Shown one piece after another: positions 1 to 10,900 of a stretch of DNA of 64,000 nt (the stretch's first letter is position 1; each line of letters starts with the position of its first letter). This DNA comes from Fragilaria crotonensis (Eukaryota; Bacillariophyta; Fragilariophyceae; Fragilariales; Fragilariaceae). Position numbers and translations under genes: made by a program. The stretch spans positions 1 to 64,000 of the forward strand of contig JAKSYS010000286.1 of the NCBI GenBank assembly GCA_022925895.1, given 5' to 3'. The notes beneath the pieces were generated by a model that saw nothing but the letters and a program-made list of their open reading frames with translations, was not told the DNA's origin and searched no databases.

Positions 1-151
1 CCTCCGGGCTTCACCTGGGTCACTATAAGGTGTTGTTTGCAAAACATAGTTTTCAGACCGACCTTTCAGATGATGAACTCACGGACGATTTCAAGCAACA
101 ACGGGAAGAATTGAACTACAAGCAGCAGGAGCTTCAGAATTACATCTCTGT

Positions 152-2215
152 ATGCTCAACTATGCGTTGGAGAGAGGCTACTCGTTCACCCGCTGGCAAA
201 CAATCGCGAACACAATTCTGTTTAAGGATGTGGACAATGTCCGTCTCCACCGCACTAGAGTAATCCATATATACGAGGCCGACTTCAACCTTGCTTTGGG
301 AGTGAAATGGCGCGAAGCCATGCACAGAGCCGAAGACTCTAATGCATTGAATGATGGACAATATGGATCACGCTCCGGGAGATGCGCACCCGACCCGGTG
401 TTCATTGAAGAACTCCAGTGCGAAATCTCACGGGCGACCAGAAAACCAGTCATCTTAACCAATTACGACGCCACAGCATGTTATGATCGGATCATACCCA
501 ACTTGGGAATGCTCGCAAGCAGGAAGTATGGTGTCCCACTGGAAGTGACAAAATCTAATGCAACTACGCTGCATAAGGCGGAGTATCGGGTTCGCACAGA
601 GCTCGGATTAGCAGCTACTGGATATAAGCACGAGGATGCGTTTCCAATCTATGGTACTGGCCAAGGCAGCGCTAATTCCCCGGGAATCTGGTGCATGCTG
701 TCAAGTGCGTTATTAGACGGATACGACCAAGTCGCAACCCCAGCAAAGTACACTGGATCCGAGACGGCGGAGGAGGTGTCGGTGGGAATGATCAGTTTCG
801 TGGACGACTGCAATGGACAAACAAACCAATTCGAATCCGACGGCTCAACCGCAACGGTGGCACAACTGTTCCAGCAAACTCAACAAAACGCACAATCATG
901 GAGTGATCTCTTGTCTGCAAGTGGGGGGTTGTTGGAATTGTCAAAATGTTCGAGTCATGTAATGCAATGGAAATTTTCTCTCCAAGGCGCCCCAGTCTTA
1001 GTTCCCTCTCATGAGGAGTTCCAAGATCAATTACGAGTACAGGACCGCCAGACAGGCGACCATCATCACCTCACCCTGCTGTCGGTGTACGACGCCCACA
1101 AAACTCTTGGACATTATAAAGCGCCTATTGGGAATCAAATGGAACAATTCCGTCAATTAAAACGGAAGAGCGACGATGCCGTCGCGTTCTTGTGGACATG
1201 TCCGTTGTCAAAACTGGAGGCGTGGACATACTATTATGCATGTTATCTCCCAAGTGTCGGGTACCCGTTGGCTTGTTCATCACTCAAAAAGATACAATTA
1301 GATCTCATCCAGAGGAAAGCAATGTCGATCATTGTTGCTCGGTGTGGATACAACCGGAATACCAAGAAAGAAATTCTATACGGCCCTTTGGAACTGGGAG
1401 GCGCAAACTTCAGGCACTTATACATACAGCAAGGAGGGGGACAGATTGGAATGTTTATTCGACACTGGCGATTGAAATCGACAGCTGGTAAGCTCTTGCG
1501 AGTTGCTCTGTCTTGGTTTCAGCAGCAGACAGGAGTTTCTTATTCCATCCTGGAAAAAGTTACCAGTTCGCTTCCACACTTGGAGTCCAAATGGATTGGC
1601 TCACTACGCCAATTCCTGGCGGAGACTGATATGTACTTGCAAGTTGATGCCAAGTCTATTCCGAAGCTCCAACGCCATTATGACTATTATTTGATGGATG
1701 CCATACTAGAATCCAAACAGTTCACCGACGCAGAGATCAGACGCCTTAATTATTGTCGCCTTTATCTCAAAGCGGTGACGCTGGCCGACATTACGGTGAT
1801 CAAAGGGGACTATTTGGACGAACCGAAACTATCGGGGCAAGTCTCATTAGTTAGCAGCCGTACACACGGCAATGCCATCTATCAAGAACGACCATCCGCA
1901 AGAGAGTGGGCATTGTGGCGAAAAATGTGTAAAGCACTGTGGTGCGATGACGACGGGAGGTTACGTGAACCCCTCGGTCACTGGCTGATACCGACTCTAC
2001 AGCAACGACAACAACATCAGGCGTATTTTGAGCACATCGAACTGTGTGGATCGGATGCCATCCTTTGGGTGCGAACGAATGACGCTGAGTACACGCGATG
2101 CATTCAAACCGAGAGTCCATGGGTATACCGCGAAACGAAGATCCTCCGGCCATGGCACGAACTACCTTCTCATGCGGCTCCAAGCGAAGTGGAGCACATC
2201 GGACCACAACTTTGA
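152..2215 (+). pseudogene. LINE A reverse transcriptase (partial)
   Basis: 687-codon frame covering the fingers, palm and thumb of a LINE reverse transcriptase, which copies element RNA at the nicked target. Visible motifs are NYDATACYDRI (first palm aspartates, about residues 110-120), GTGQGSANSPG (about 168-178) and FVDDCNGQ, the catalytic xxDD box (about 216-223). LSKCSSHVMQW lies further on. The coding sequence really starts outside the window: bases 1-150 encode the preceding conserved HLGHYK block in another frame, so one indel lies near 145. The C-terminal third (from about residue 300) aligns by eye with the thumb and linker of LINEs C and F. The ATG at 152 is only the first Met after the frameshift. 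Confidence 0.85.
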
Positions 2216-2217
2216 AT

Positions 2218-2737
2218 TTAAGCATAGCACCAACGACGTTCCGTCTCGGAGCATTCCGGCAGCAACGTTTGCGCAATTTGTGAGCAGCCTCCCACTATGG
2301 GAAGCCGAATTGTTGCATAATGTGGACTTGGCGGAGGACCCCTTTACTGTCAGCGATGCACTTTCGCATGGCATCCGGGCGGTAAGCGATGGTTCTGTGT
2401 GGACTGACAACCAAGGAGCGTATGGATGGATGCTGAGCTCGGACTTGGGAGATAGAGTGGCACGGGGAATGGGACCTGCTCGCGGTGCTAAGGTCGACTC
2501 CTACCGCGCGGAAGCGTATGGCATGCTGACGATTCTTTGCTTTCTTCGGAGATTGGCAGAATTCACGATCCAAGTGGAGCCGTGGACAGGGATCCTGGCA
2601 ACGGATAGCCAAAGCCTTCTGGACACGATTACAGTCAAACCGCCAAAAAGGGGCCATAGCAAGCCCTCAGTATGCACACCGAAAACACGTCGCACATCTC
2701 GATGTTAAGTGTCCGGAGTGGGATCTGTTAAGTAGTA
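2218..2737 (+). pseudogene. LINE A RNase H, N-terminal part
   Basis: RNase H domain removing the RNA strand during LINE reverse transcription. The visible active-site pattern is AVSDGSVWTDNQGAYGW (first Asp), YRAEAYGML (Glu) and LATDSQSLLDTI (second Asp). The frame drops out near 2650 in an A/G-rich run and stops at 2706. One base over, the reading continues as QYAHRKHVAHLDV up to the Copia-1 junction at 2737. The last catalytic segment (RGHQD) is on the far side of Copia-1 at about 8585. The domain is therefore physically split by 5.8 kb. Confidence 0.8.
2732..2737. repeat. Target-site duplication of Copia-1, left copy
   Basis: The hexamer gtagta immediately precedes the left LTR and is repeated at 8535-8540 right after the right LTR. 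The repeat can be read as up to 8 bp if LTR ends are placed differently, so the exact length is ambiguous. Confidence 0.75.
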
Positions 2738-3047
2738 TGTGATTTACTTGGTGTCGTGCTGGCAACTAGTGCGAACAAAACTACGAAGTAAAGGGCTTTG
2801 CAAAAGTAGGTTTATCGGTGTTATGATTATTTCGAGCGATTGTAGAATCGGCAGTCGTGTTCACGTGTTTTCATACGTGGAACGACCGTAAACTCTACGC
2901 GCGAATACATCCACGACTGAGTACAAATGTACGTCGAGACATACGAATGTACGTCTCGACGAAGACACGAATGAGAATGAACGACTCGGCGCATCCATTC
3001 TGTTGGTTCTGCGTTTGTGACGGTACGCAGGTACCAGTATCATTACA
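2738..3047 (-). repeat. Copia-1 3' LTR (left)
   Basis: 310-bp LTR with TG...CA ends. It differs from the right copy at two places: cggtg versus aggtg near 2817, and gacgaag versus ggcgaag near 2960. It carries an inverted motif, acgtcgagacatacgaatgtacgtctcg-like, around 2930-2960. Confidence 0.93.
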
Positions 3048-3062
3048 CTCCTTCTCGCTTCC
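3048..3062 (-). other. Copia-1 polypurine tract
   Basis: Read on the minus strand, GAAGCGAGAAGGAG directly abuts the 3' LTR. This is the position and composition expected of the plus-strand primer tract. Confidence 0.6.
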
Positions 3063-3080
3063 AACCAGAATGTTGAGCCC

Positions 3081-3713
3081 CTACCATCCCATCACTGTCT
3101 TGCGATGGAGGCAATGTGACTCTTCATTCAACGGCTTCGTAAGGAAGTCCGCTGGTTGATCATTCGTTCGGATGTGATGGATGCTGATTTCCTTTCGCTC
3201 AACGTAGTCCCTGAAATGGTGAAGCTTGACGTTTAGATGCTTCGTCCGAGGTCGATACTTGTGGACACGAGCCATTTCCAAGGCTCCGCTGTTGTCTTCG
3301 AATACACGACAGTGCACCCGAGCCTGCGTCGTCGATACCGGATATCCTCGTTCCTTCATCTCCTTCAACAACTCCATTATAGGGATCGCGTCTCTCAGCG
3401 CGTAACTCAGACCTGTGTATTCGCTCTCCGTCGACGACAGGGCCACTTCCGTTTGCAATTGGGATTTCCACAGCAAGGGGCAGTTGGCATACTTGATGAT
3501 ATACCCATGGCGTGACCTCGCTGTATCACGATCGCTCGCTGCCTCCTTTGGATCCCAATCACCACAGAAGCTTGCGTCAACGAAGACCTCTAAGTCCTTG
3601 TTCGTCATCGGTTGCATAATCGTACCTTTGTCTCTGGTTCCCAACAAATAGCGCCCCAGCCATCGCACTGCGTCCCGTGTTCTTTCTTGGGGTCGGATAC
3701 GAATCTGGCGCAT
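3081..3713 (-). pseudogene. Copia-1 RNase H
   Basis: 210-codon frame with the copia RNase H pattern. It shows RWLGRYLLGT (end of RT connection), VFVDASFCGDWD (first Asp), ALSSTESEYTGLSYALRDAI (Glu) and VFEDNSGALEMA (Asp), then the TKHLNVKLHHFRDYVE and DQPADFLTKPL tail motifs typical of Ty1/copia. It removes template RNA during reverse transcription. The frame is open to its stop but separated from RT by a frameshift near 3740. Confidence 0.9.
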
Positions 3714-3762
3714 TGGTGGACGGCGTACGCGATGTCACTTCGTGTCGCCTTCTCGAGATAGT

Positions 3763-4822
3763 TCAGCTTCCCAATGATCGATCTATAATTGAACGAGTTG
3801 TCGAATGACCTGAGTCCGAATGTCTTGTCAGTAGTTTCGATGACGCAGCCGGAGTCGAACGCGATTTAACATTCGTGCCGTTCAATCTCAAGTCTTCCAG
3901 AATCTGGTCGATGAGATGTGGTTGTGACAAATGTATCGTGCCATCCGTCCTCCGATCGATGCTGACGCCAAGGAAGTCGGCAAGGTCGCCTTCAACTGTT
4001 ATGGACAACTTGGCCTTCTTTTGAAGCTCGTCAATTATCTTGTCAATCTCTTTCTTGTCAGGGCCAGCCAATAAACTATCATCGGTGTATAGGACGTACA
4101 ACGTTGACCCTCTGTAGAAAACGCATTCGTCCACCGCCGATTGTTGGAAACCCAAGTCTTTCACCAGTTTTCGCACAAGATATTGGTTCCATACGCGTCC
4201 CGCTTGCTTCTGGCCGTAGATGTTCCTGTGGATCTTGAGGACGAAGTCGTTTGGATTCGAATCATCCTCAAGTTCCATCCCTGCTGGGACCTTCATGTAC
4301 AGCGTCTTCCACGGGAGCTTGAGCGAATGCTTGAACAAAGTCAATCTGCTTCGTGTGCCACCCGTGCGCGACTGTCATTGTCAGGAGCATTCTTACCGAG
4401 TTCCAAGAAGCGACCGGCGCGTACGTCTCATCATAGTGCTCACCTCTTCATTCGCGAGCCGTCGATGTTCAATCGCGCTTTGTACTTTTGATCGATCCAT
4501 CCTTCGCGTCGCGTTTTCGTTTCATCTGCCAGACGGCGGGTAGGATGGTTTGTCCTTTGGGAACCTCAGACTTTGGAATGATGGTGAAGTTGCCATTGTT
4601 GAATTGGTCTGTCACCTCCTTTGTCATGCTCTCCTTGAACATCGCCCTGTCCTCCTCCTTCATCGCCTGGTGGTAGTATAACGTGTCCGGGTCCGACACT
4701 GCCTTGTATGCCATCAACGGGTTGCGATAAGCCCATCGGTCGTCGTCTGGGAACATTGCCACGTAGCAAAATATTTCTCCTTCGACATCGTTCCGAGTGG
4801 CGTCGCTGATCTCCGTGCACAT
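3763..4822 (-). pseudogene. Copia-1 reverse transcriptase
   Basis: Two frames together make the RVT_2 domain. 4822-4469 carries the entry block (EVTDQFNNGNFTIIP...LPAVWQMKRKRD). 4344-3763 carries YMKVPAGM, IYGQKQAGRVWNQYL, the catalytic YTDDSLLAG box and DFLGVSIDRRTDGTIHLSQ. The Asp-bearing block between about 4470 and 4345 (the usual DVxxAFL motif) falls in a frame-shifted stretch. The upstream frame also has the conserved YYHQAMKEEDRAMFKESM segment. Confidence 0.88.
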
Positions 4823-5670
4823 CGCCGCGAGATATTTCTGAGGTGGCTTGATCGTGCGCCCGAATCTCGTCTTTGAATTCGGTTCGCATCACCCATCGTG
4901 CGGTCGCCCGTTTCTGTTGCATCGATGGGTATCGGTGGACCGTCGTCCCCGACGTTTGCTGCAGCTGGCTCCTTCTGACTTGAAGGCACCGGTTCGCCTG
5001 CCCTTGCTCTCTCGTTTGGTGTGTGGCGTTTTCGTTTTCTGCTGGACGATGTCATGCTCGTCGTTTGACTCGACGGTGACGTTGCGCCCTTCGTCGTTAG
5101 CTCCTTCTGAGACGTGACAAATCCCGCTCTCAGTTGCCACGACGATTTCGTCTTGACGTTCTTCACGGTATCGAATGTTGCATCGTAAGCGACGTGAAAT
5201 TGGGGGCTCACCAAGGCTGTGTCCCTGTCCATCACGAGTGCGACGTTTCGTCCGTGTTGCGGTGATCTCCCCAGGTAGACTCCGGCTCTCGACCGTTGCG
5301 ACCATTTGTGGAAAGGTCGGTTGCTCTGGAGTTCGTTTGTGAGCACATAGGTCGGGCACCCGCCTTCCACTGTCTCCTCCGCTGACGCTGTCTTTTGGAG
5401 GTAGATAAACCCCAGTCGACTGAATTGATCGACGTAGACAGTCGCGTAGCGGTATCGTTTCGTGGTCAGGAAGCCAGTCATCTGGGCAATCAACCCTGGC
5501 GTGGGTGAGACGAGTTGATCCACCGATACCACTTGTCCTGGTTTCGTCGGCTTGGAATCCTCATCGTCGCCGTCCTTCCTCGGTTTGTTCCGCCAAGGTC
5601 GTTTCGTTGCCTTCGCGTAGAGGCATGCCGAACATGTTGGAACTCTGCACTTCGAAAGACGTCGCGGCAA
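4714..5670 (-). pseudogene. Copia-1 integrase, internally deleted
   Basis: Begins with CRVPTCSACLYAKATKRPW, the CxxC half of the HHCC zinc domain. The start of the DDE core follows with the first Asp (SVDQLVSPTPGLI, YVDQFSRLGF). After ASAEETVEGG it jumps directly to CPTYVLTNELQ...KWSQRSRAGVYLGRSPQHGRNVALV, a block that normally follows the whole catalytic core. The second Asp and the Glu of the active site, roughly 150-180 residues judged from family layout, are therefore absent. Low-complexity K/R/S/T-rich sequence follows before RT. Confidence 0.85.
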
Positions 5671-6600
5671 GATTCCTGCTTGGCCATCTCTTGGAGTTTT
5701 CTCATGGAGATGTGTCCGAATTGATGGTGGATCGCCAACAGCTCTGCCAGGTCATTGGCTGGCTGTCGGTCCTCCTCGTCAAGGATGATGTTCACGTTCG
5801 TCGTTCGCGGCAGTTCCATGTCGGTCGTTGTGGGTTGCTCGCCCGTTTGCGGCGGTTTGTTTGTTGCTGCCTTGCTTGTTTCCCTTTGAAGGGGTACTGG
5901 ATGGTCCGTCGAGGGTGTGAGTCGTCGGCGTTGGATTGGTTTCGTTCGAGTGCTTCCAAGCGTTCGTGAGCATCTCATCGTTTCCTGTCTCGACTTCGTC
6001 GTCCTCCTCGTCGTCTGATACGAGACCCGAAGGCATCGCGATGACGTCCCGAGTCGATTCATCCAGTTCAGCTTCACAACAGAAGGCTCGAAATTTCTCG
6101 AAGCCTGATGCCATCGTGAAGGTTGCAACGTTGTCTTTCTTACCAAGTGGAATTCTGATTTTGTACTTTCCACCTCCCCAAAACAAGACGCACTCCCGTC
6201 CATTGGTGTATTCTCCACACTTGTCACGTTCGGGACCTGTCGTCTGGGTCTGGGACCAGTGTTGCGGACTCAATAGTCGAACTCGTCCGTCGGGAACGTA
6301 GTATGAGTTCGGAATTGTGAAGGTGTGTTTCTTCCCAACTCGTCCTCCCAACTCCAACGTAGCGTGCCGACTTGCACGTTCGTCGTTCTCGTTCCTGCGA
6401 ATCCCTTCACGACCCGATCCGTCGGCCTCAGTTTCCCAACAAAGTCCTCCTTCACGTGTGAGATGCACCCCGAACATCGGTTGTCGATTCCGATCGTTTC
6501 CGAATCGGTGTCGAATTGGGTTTTCCTTTCGGTCGCAATCGTAGCATTCGCTTGCATGGCGAGAACCGTCATCGCCATGACGGTCCCCGCCCCCAGCTTG
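5490..6600 (-). pseudogene. Copia-1 protease and integrase zinc-domain start
   Basis: Minus-strand frames around 6578-6270 carry TIGIDNRCSGCISHVKEDF, in the position of the copia aspartic protease. The usual D-S/T-G triad is changed to DNRCSG. Frame 6227-5490 then contains LLAIHHQFGHISMRKLQEMA, the HxxxxH half of the integrase zinc domain. The two halves are joined through at least two frameshifts. Protease identity is by position and the surrounding conserved block. Confidence 0.65.
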
Positions 6601-6894
6601 CTCGTTTGCGATTGATTCGATGGTGTGCAGTTCCGAGCGAATGTGTGGCTTGGTGTTTCTCAGGATCCAGTCTCCCAGGTCGCTCGAGATGGATTCGATC
6701 GTTCGCCAGCAGCATGACCATGCCGACGTTACGAGCGCGTCCGTCCTCTTCGCAAACCTTCGTGCTGTCCTGCTCCACTCCTCGGTGTCGAGTGTCCGTT
6801 TCGTTGATCGGAGAATGGTCGCGATGATGGTGGGTATAGACCAACACAATGTGAGTAAAGTCCGCACTACTATCGTGTTAGTCCACCCTCCCCG

Positions 6895-8178
6895 TCACTC
6901 GCTGTCCTCATCCTCCGTCGTGTCCTTCTCGACCGACTGTTCCATCTTGGCGACGTAGGCCTTCGCGACCTTGAGTTTCTTCTCAATCGCCTTCTTCTTG
7001 TCTGATCCTGTCGACTCGCGCTTGCGTTTGTCACCGGCTGCATCAGCGGCTAAGCCCTTGCATTCTTTCGGCTTGTGAGCTCGCCACTTCTCGCACTTCC
7101 CACCGGTGTCTTTTCCGCACCAGTACCACATGTGACCCTGGAAGTCGACTTCTTTCTTGTCGCCTGGTTTCGGTGCCTTCCACTTCTTCGGGTGATCGCC
7201 TTCTTTCTTCTTCGAAGACTGCTTGTCACCTCCCGACTTGGCCGCTTTCTTCTTCGAGCTCTCGGGACACCTTCTTGTTGAGCGACTTCATCGTGGAGTT
7301 GAATTTCGCTTCCAACGCCACAATCTTTCTTCGGCCGTCGGCGCATTCCATGTGCCCTTCTCAACCATCGTATCGTATTTGTTCTTGGCGGCTATCATCA
7401 GGTCGTCAGGCGTGAGTTCTTCCTTCCTCGTGGTCGTCTTGCTTGCGCATGAGCCACGCTCGGAAGACTTCGTCGCTCACAGCTCCATATCCCTTAAACA
7501 GGTTGATGAGGAGATCTGACGTCTTCTGATTCCTCGCCGTCAATGATTGGAGCAGAAGTTTCACATACTGGTTGAACTTGCCGATGTCGCTGTCCACCGT
7601 GAGTATGTAACTGTCCAAGTTTGATAGCTTCGTACGAATTTGGTTGGTGGTTGCGTTCGTGTCAAGGTGGCTCTCTCGGATGATGATCTTCAAGAGAGCC
7701 ACGCCGCTGCACAGATCATTGTCGCCAATCCTGTATTGGTCTGACCACAGGGAGATTCTCTTCTTCGCAGCATTCGTCAAGGACGCCATGAGGCACTTGT
7801 AGAGCATGTATGTGTCCTGCGCCTCTCTCGTCCTTGCTCGTTGATGTACTGCAACTCGGACTCGGTGACTTTCTCCAATGAAATCGTGCCGTAGTTCTCG
7901 ATGAGCCTCTCCTGTACCGGCTCGTTGTCGTCCGTCACCTCCAACGTGATGTTTAGGATGCCATCGGACCACCCCATCTCGTCCGCTCTGTCCTGGACGT
8001 CTTTAAGGAACTGGAAGAGGCCTTCGGCTTCGCAGTCAAAGGGTTCCTTGCAGACTTCTCGGATGGCGGACTTGTAGATCTTGGAGTGTTCGCTCTTCGT
8101 GAAGTCGAGCAATCCTTGGACAGCCAACGCTGGGGAGAACGCGAATACAACTTCGGCTTCGTCCGGTTCGTCAGCCAT
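6895..8178 (-). pseudogene. Copia-1 Gag
   Basis: Starts at an ATG (8178) 46 bases inside the 5' LTR with MADEPDEAEVVFAFSPALAV. It continues through a frameshift near 7830 into LYKCLMASLTNAAKKRISLW...LKIIIRESHLDTNATTNQIRTKL (capsid-like helical region), and a further shift near 7400 leads into KYDTMVEKGTWNAPT. The last frame (7131-6895) has a zinc-knuckle-like cluster, WYWCGKDTGGKCEKWRAHKPKEC, and a basic K-rich tail. This protein would package element RNA. At least three frameshifts make it non-functional. Confidence 0.82.
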
Positions 8179-8210
8179 GGTACTTTACCTTGTTTCTTCT
8201 TTTTCAACTC

Positions 8211-8224
8211 GCGCAGAGGAAGCG
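8211..8224 (-). other. Copia-1 primer-binding site, matches initiator tRNA-Met D-arm
   Basis: Directly inside the 5' LTR the minus strand reads CGCTTCCTCTGCGC. Its complement (GCGCAGAGGAAGCG) matches the D-arm of eukaryotic initiator tRNA-Met (GCGCAGCGGAAGCG, recalled) at 13 of 14 positions. Priming from an internal tRNA piece is inferred from this match. Confidence 0.55.
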
Positions 8225-8534
8225 TGTGATTTACTTGGTGTCGTGCTGGCAACTAGTGCGAACAAAACTACGAAGTAAAGGGCTTTGCAAAAGTAGGTTT
8301 ATAGGTGTTATGATTATTTCGAGCGATTGTAGAATCGGCAGTCGTGTTCACGTGTTTTCATACGTGGAACGACCGTAAACTCTACGCGCGAATACATCCA
8401 CGACTGAGTACAAATGTACGTCGAGACATACGAATGTACGTCTCGGCGAAGACACGAATGAGAATGAACGACTCGGCGCATCCATTCTGTTGGTTCTGCG
8501 TTTGTGACGGTACGCAGGTACCAGTATCATTACA
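8225..8534 (-). repeat. Copia-1 5' LTR (right)
   Basis: 310-bp copy of the LTR with TG...CA ends, two substitutions from the left copy. It is followed at 8535 by the gtagta duplication and then by LINE A sequence. Confidence 0.93.
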
Positions 8535-8540
8535 GTAGTA

Positions 8541-9725
8541 TTCTCAGTGAACTCCAACGTTGGCCTGGGATTACGCTCCAACATGTCCGAGGTCACCAAG
8601 ATCGCAAGACAGCGTACACCCGTCTCCCGCTGTTGGCGCAATTGAATGTGGATGCAGACCTCATGGCGACGACGTATCAATGCGAACATGGGATGTCGCG
8701 TCCTGAGGTTCTTCTCACAGACACGGCAGGAGTGCATCTCGTCACACCTCGAGGCAGCGTGACAAAAGATTACGACTCGGCTATACGATACCAGGCCACG
8801 AAACCCGGCCTCGCAAAACATATCCAAGAGAGGTATGGATGGTCGGACCGAACTATGCGTAACGTAAACTGGACAGCTCATGGATCGAGCTTGCGGAAAA
8901 AGATTCAACGAAAGACCCATTACACAAAACTCGTCCACGGGATCCTCCCAACGGGAAAACATATGCACCGGAAGGACCCATTCCGAAGTTTGTGCCCCCT
9001 ATGTCAAGATACTGCGGAAGATTGGTGCCATATTCTAAAATGCCCACATGAGAACCGAGGCCGATGGAGGGATCAACTCATACCAAAAGTGGAGGAGAAA
9101 TGCTCCTCACTGAGAACACGGCCCGTGCTAAAGCGACTGTTACGTGATGCATTGAACGGCTGGTTTAACCATACTACTACGGATACGTACGCCCTCAATC
9201 CCTTGATGTACCCGCCGGACGTCCACTGCTTAATTGGTCAGCAGAACGAAATAGGATGCAGCAACTGTTCTTGGGACGATTCAGTACCGAATGGAGCTAT
9301 TTACAGGATAATTTTTATGCACAACAGGCTGCGGAAGAGGGACAAACAAAGAAGAAGACAAAGAAACTACAGGCCAACGGTGGCAAGTCGCAATGATTGG
9401 GTTACTATGGGATCAATGGTGGGTAGTATGGGAAAGTCGAAATCAAGATCTCCACGGGGCTGACGAACGCTCTCGAGCACAAGCGGAGACGAGAGAGGTG
9501 CATCGAAAACTGAGAGAACTCTATGATTACAAAGCCCGTCTGAGCAGCGAGGTGCAAACATTACTGCATGAGGATATTACAGAACATTTTGATCGACCGC
9601 TGTGGGTCAACAAAAATTGGATAGCGATTCATGAGCCACTTATCAGGGCCGACCTGAAGCGGGTGATGACGAGGATAAGAGCAGGCACAAGATCTATCCG
9701 CCAGTATTTGAGACCTGGGAGATAG
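8541..9725 (+). pseudogene. LINE A RNase H end and C-terminal zinc-finger domain
   Basis: Continuation of LINE A after the Copia-1 insertion. It opens with ILSELQRWPGITLQHVRGHQD, whose His and Asp close the RNase H active site. LNVDADLMATTY follows, then a helical region and CPLCQDTAEDWCHILKC, a CCHC-like finger that LINE F also has in the same place. A frameshift near 9395 moves the reading into frame 9393-9725 (LLWDQWWVVWESRNQDLHG...), a conserved C-terminal block. The stop is at 9723. Confidence 0.85.
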
Positions 9726-9857
9726 CCATGGGTACAGCAGACGGCGGAGTAGGTTGCGAGGGCTTGTCTGTACAAGGCAAGGTTTCGTCGTGTGGGTCGA
9801 GTGTTCTTGGTATGAACATCGCGGCAATACGTTAAAATAGAGTTCCGGTTTTTTTTT
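9726..9857 (+). other. LINE A 3' UTR and poly(T) end
   Basis: Short non-coding tail ending in nine T at 9849-9857. Immediately after it the minus strand reads as LINE B endonuclease/linker coding sequence (AESRIL...), so this is the boundary between oppositely oriented LINEs. Confidence 0.55.
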
Positions 9858-10900
9858 GAGGATACGGGATTCAGCCACAAGGCTTGCTTCCGTTACAACA
9901 CGGTCGAGACGTTCGGCAAATTTGTGACGATTGCCTTGGTATGTCAGTCTCGCTCCACGGACAAAGGCGTTATGTGCCATGAGTAATTCGTACTTTTCGT
10001 TTAGATACGTAGTAACTTGTTGAATGTTTGAGGCATGGAGCAACCGTTGCTGTGGATTAGCCAGTTCCTGAGTCTGATTTCCAAACAGAAGATCCGTTTG
10101 GAAGTCGAGGTAGTAACCGCGGTGGTCTGATGGCAATCTGGCATCAAAGGCTTCATAGCCCGCTTTGCGTAGAGCTATACTTACTTTTGGGCTCGCCAAC
10201 GCGTAATCCAGACAAGCAGAGCCTCGTGTATATGTGGGGGGGGGCCGCGATGGGTGCCGTGTGGACATTAAGTTAACGAGTTGAAGTGAACTTGCTATCC
10301 CGCTCATACCTTCTGAATCGGATCCAAAAACTTCATTGAAATCGCCGACAATTAACAAGTCCGCCCCCGTATCTTGTTGGTAAGCGCGTAAGGTTTGCAA
10401 CAAATCTCGACAAAAAGCTGTGCGGGGGTTTGTGACTTCATCCTTCATTTGGATTAGGAGGCTCCTTTGTTGTGATGCGACTGTCAATGCTCCTTGTGTT
10501 CCTCGTTTCTCCACCGTTTGATACGCGGACACCACTGCAAGTAACCGACCTTGTTTACCGATAAATTTTGAATGACCCAACGTCCTAACGGGTCCTGAGT
10601 TTGTTTTGTCATACGCCCGGAAATACTTCCAGTAGACATGATAAAGGTACCCCAGGTTTGTATGCCGTGTTGAATTGTATTGAGTGGTGCCAAATGTGAC
10701 CGCGCCCGCTGGCATAGTTGTTGCGCCGCGCGGAATAGTGCACTTGACTTGCATCTGTGTTGTGTCCAGATTGTGTTCTTGTCCCATGAAGATGTCGGCT
10801 TGTACTCATTATGAACTCGGCACACATCTTCAAATTGACCCTCGTCTATCGATGGACAAACCGTTGATGTTTTGAGCGTATACCCTTGTAATATTTGCTG
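9858..10900 (-). pseudogene. LINE B apurinic-type endonuclease (partial ORF2)
   Basis: Minus-strand endonuclease that would nick the target for LINE integration. Reading starts near 10895 with ITRVYAQNINGLS, the N-terminal block. A frameshift lies near 10830, then frame 10787 runs on with FRAYDKTNSGPVRTLGHSKF, LLIVGDFNEVFGS (metal-binding Asp/Asn) and LPSDHRGYYLDF (catalytic SDH). The linker that joins EN to RT follows (HKFAERLDRVVTEASLVAESRIL). Coding sequence breaks at the T-run at 9849-9857, which is the LINE A end. The RT half of B is missing here and would be expected left of the window if A inserted into B. Confidence 0.8.

Larger units (their letters stand above)
2738..8534 (-). mobile_element. 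Copia-1, Ty1/copia LTR retrotransposon, internally deleted
   Basis: 5.8-kb minus-strand element with 310-bp LTRs (TGTGATTTACTTGG...CATTACA) that differ by two substitutions as read by eye, so a recent insertion. The gene order on the minus strand is gag, protease, integrase, reverse transcriptase, RNase H, which is the copia order. Coding is broken by several frameshifts, and the middle of integrase is missing (junction near 5360), so the copy cannot move by itself. It lies inside the RNase H domain of LINE A with a 6-bp target duplication. Confidence 0.93.
1..9857 (+). mobile_element. LINE A, non-LTR retrotransposon 3' half, split by Copia-1
   Basis: Plus-strand non-LTR element whose 5' part lies left of the window. 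Reverse transcriptase begins at the left edge with an HLGHYK motif, shared with LINE F (46.6 kb). RNase H and a C-terminal CPLC...H...C zinc-finger region follow, and coding ends at 9725. Copia-1 (2738-8534) sits inside the RNase H domain. Removing it with one copy of the gtagta duplication restores a continuous reading (LLSSILSELQRW). The element appears to end in a T-run at 9849-9857, where the sequence turns into LINE B on the opposite strand. Several frameshifts (near 145, 2650 and 9400) show it is dead. A is clearly diverged from LINEs C and F and is probably a separate subfamily. The exact 3' end is inferred. Confidence 0.85.

Noticed and set aside
4848-5117. Plus-strand frames across Copia-1 (many of 60-150 codons)
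   Set aside because: They are shadows of minus-strand gag and pol, without independent motifs.
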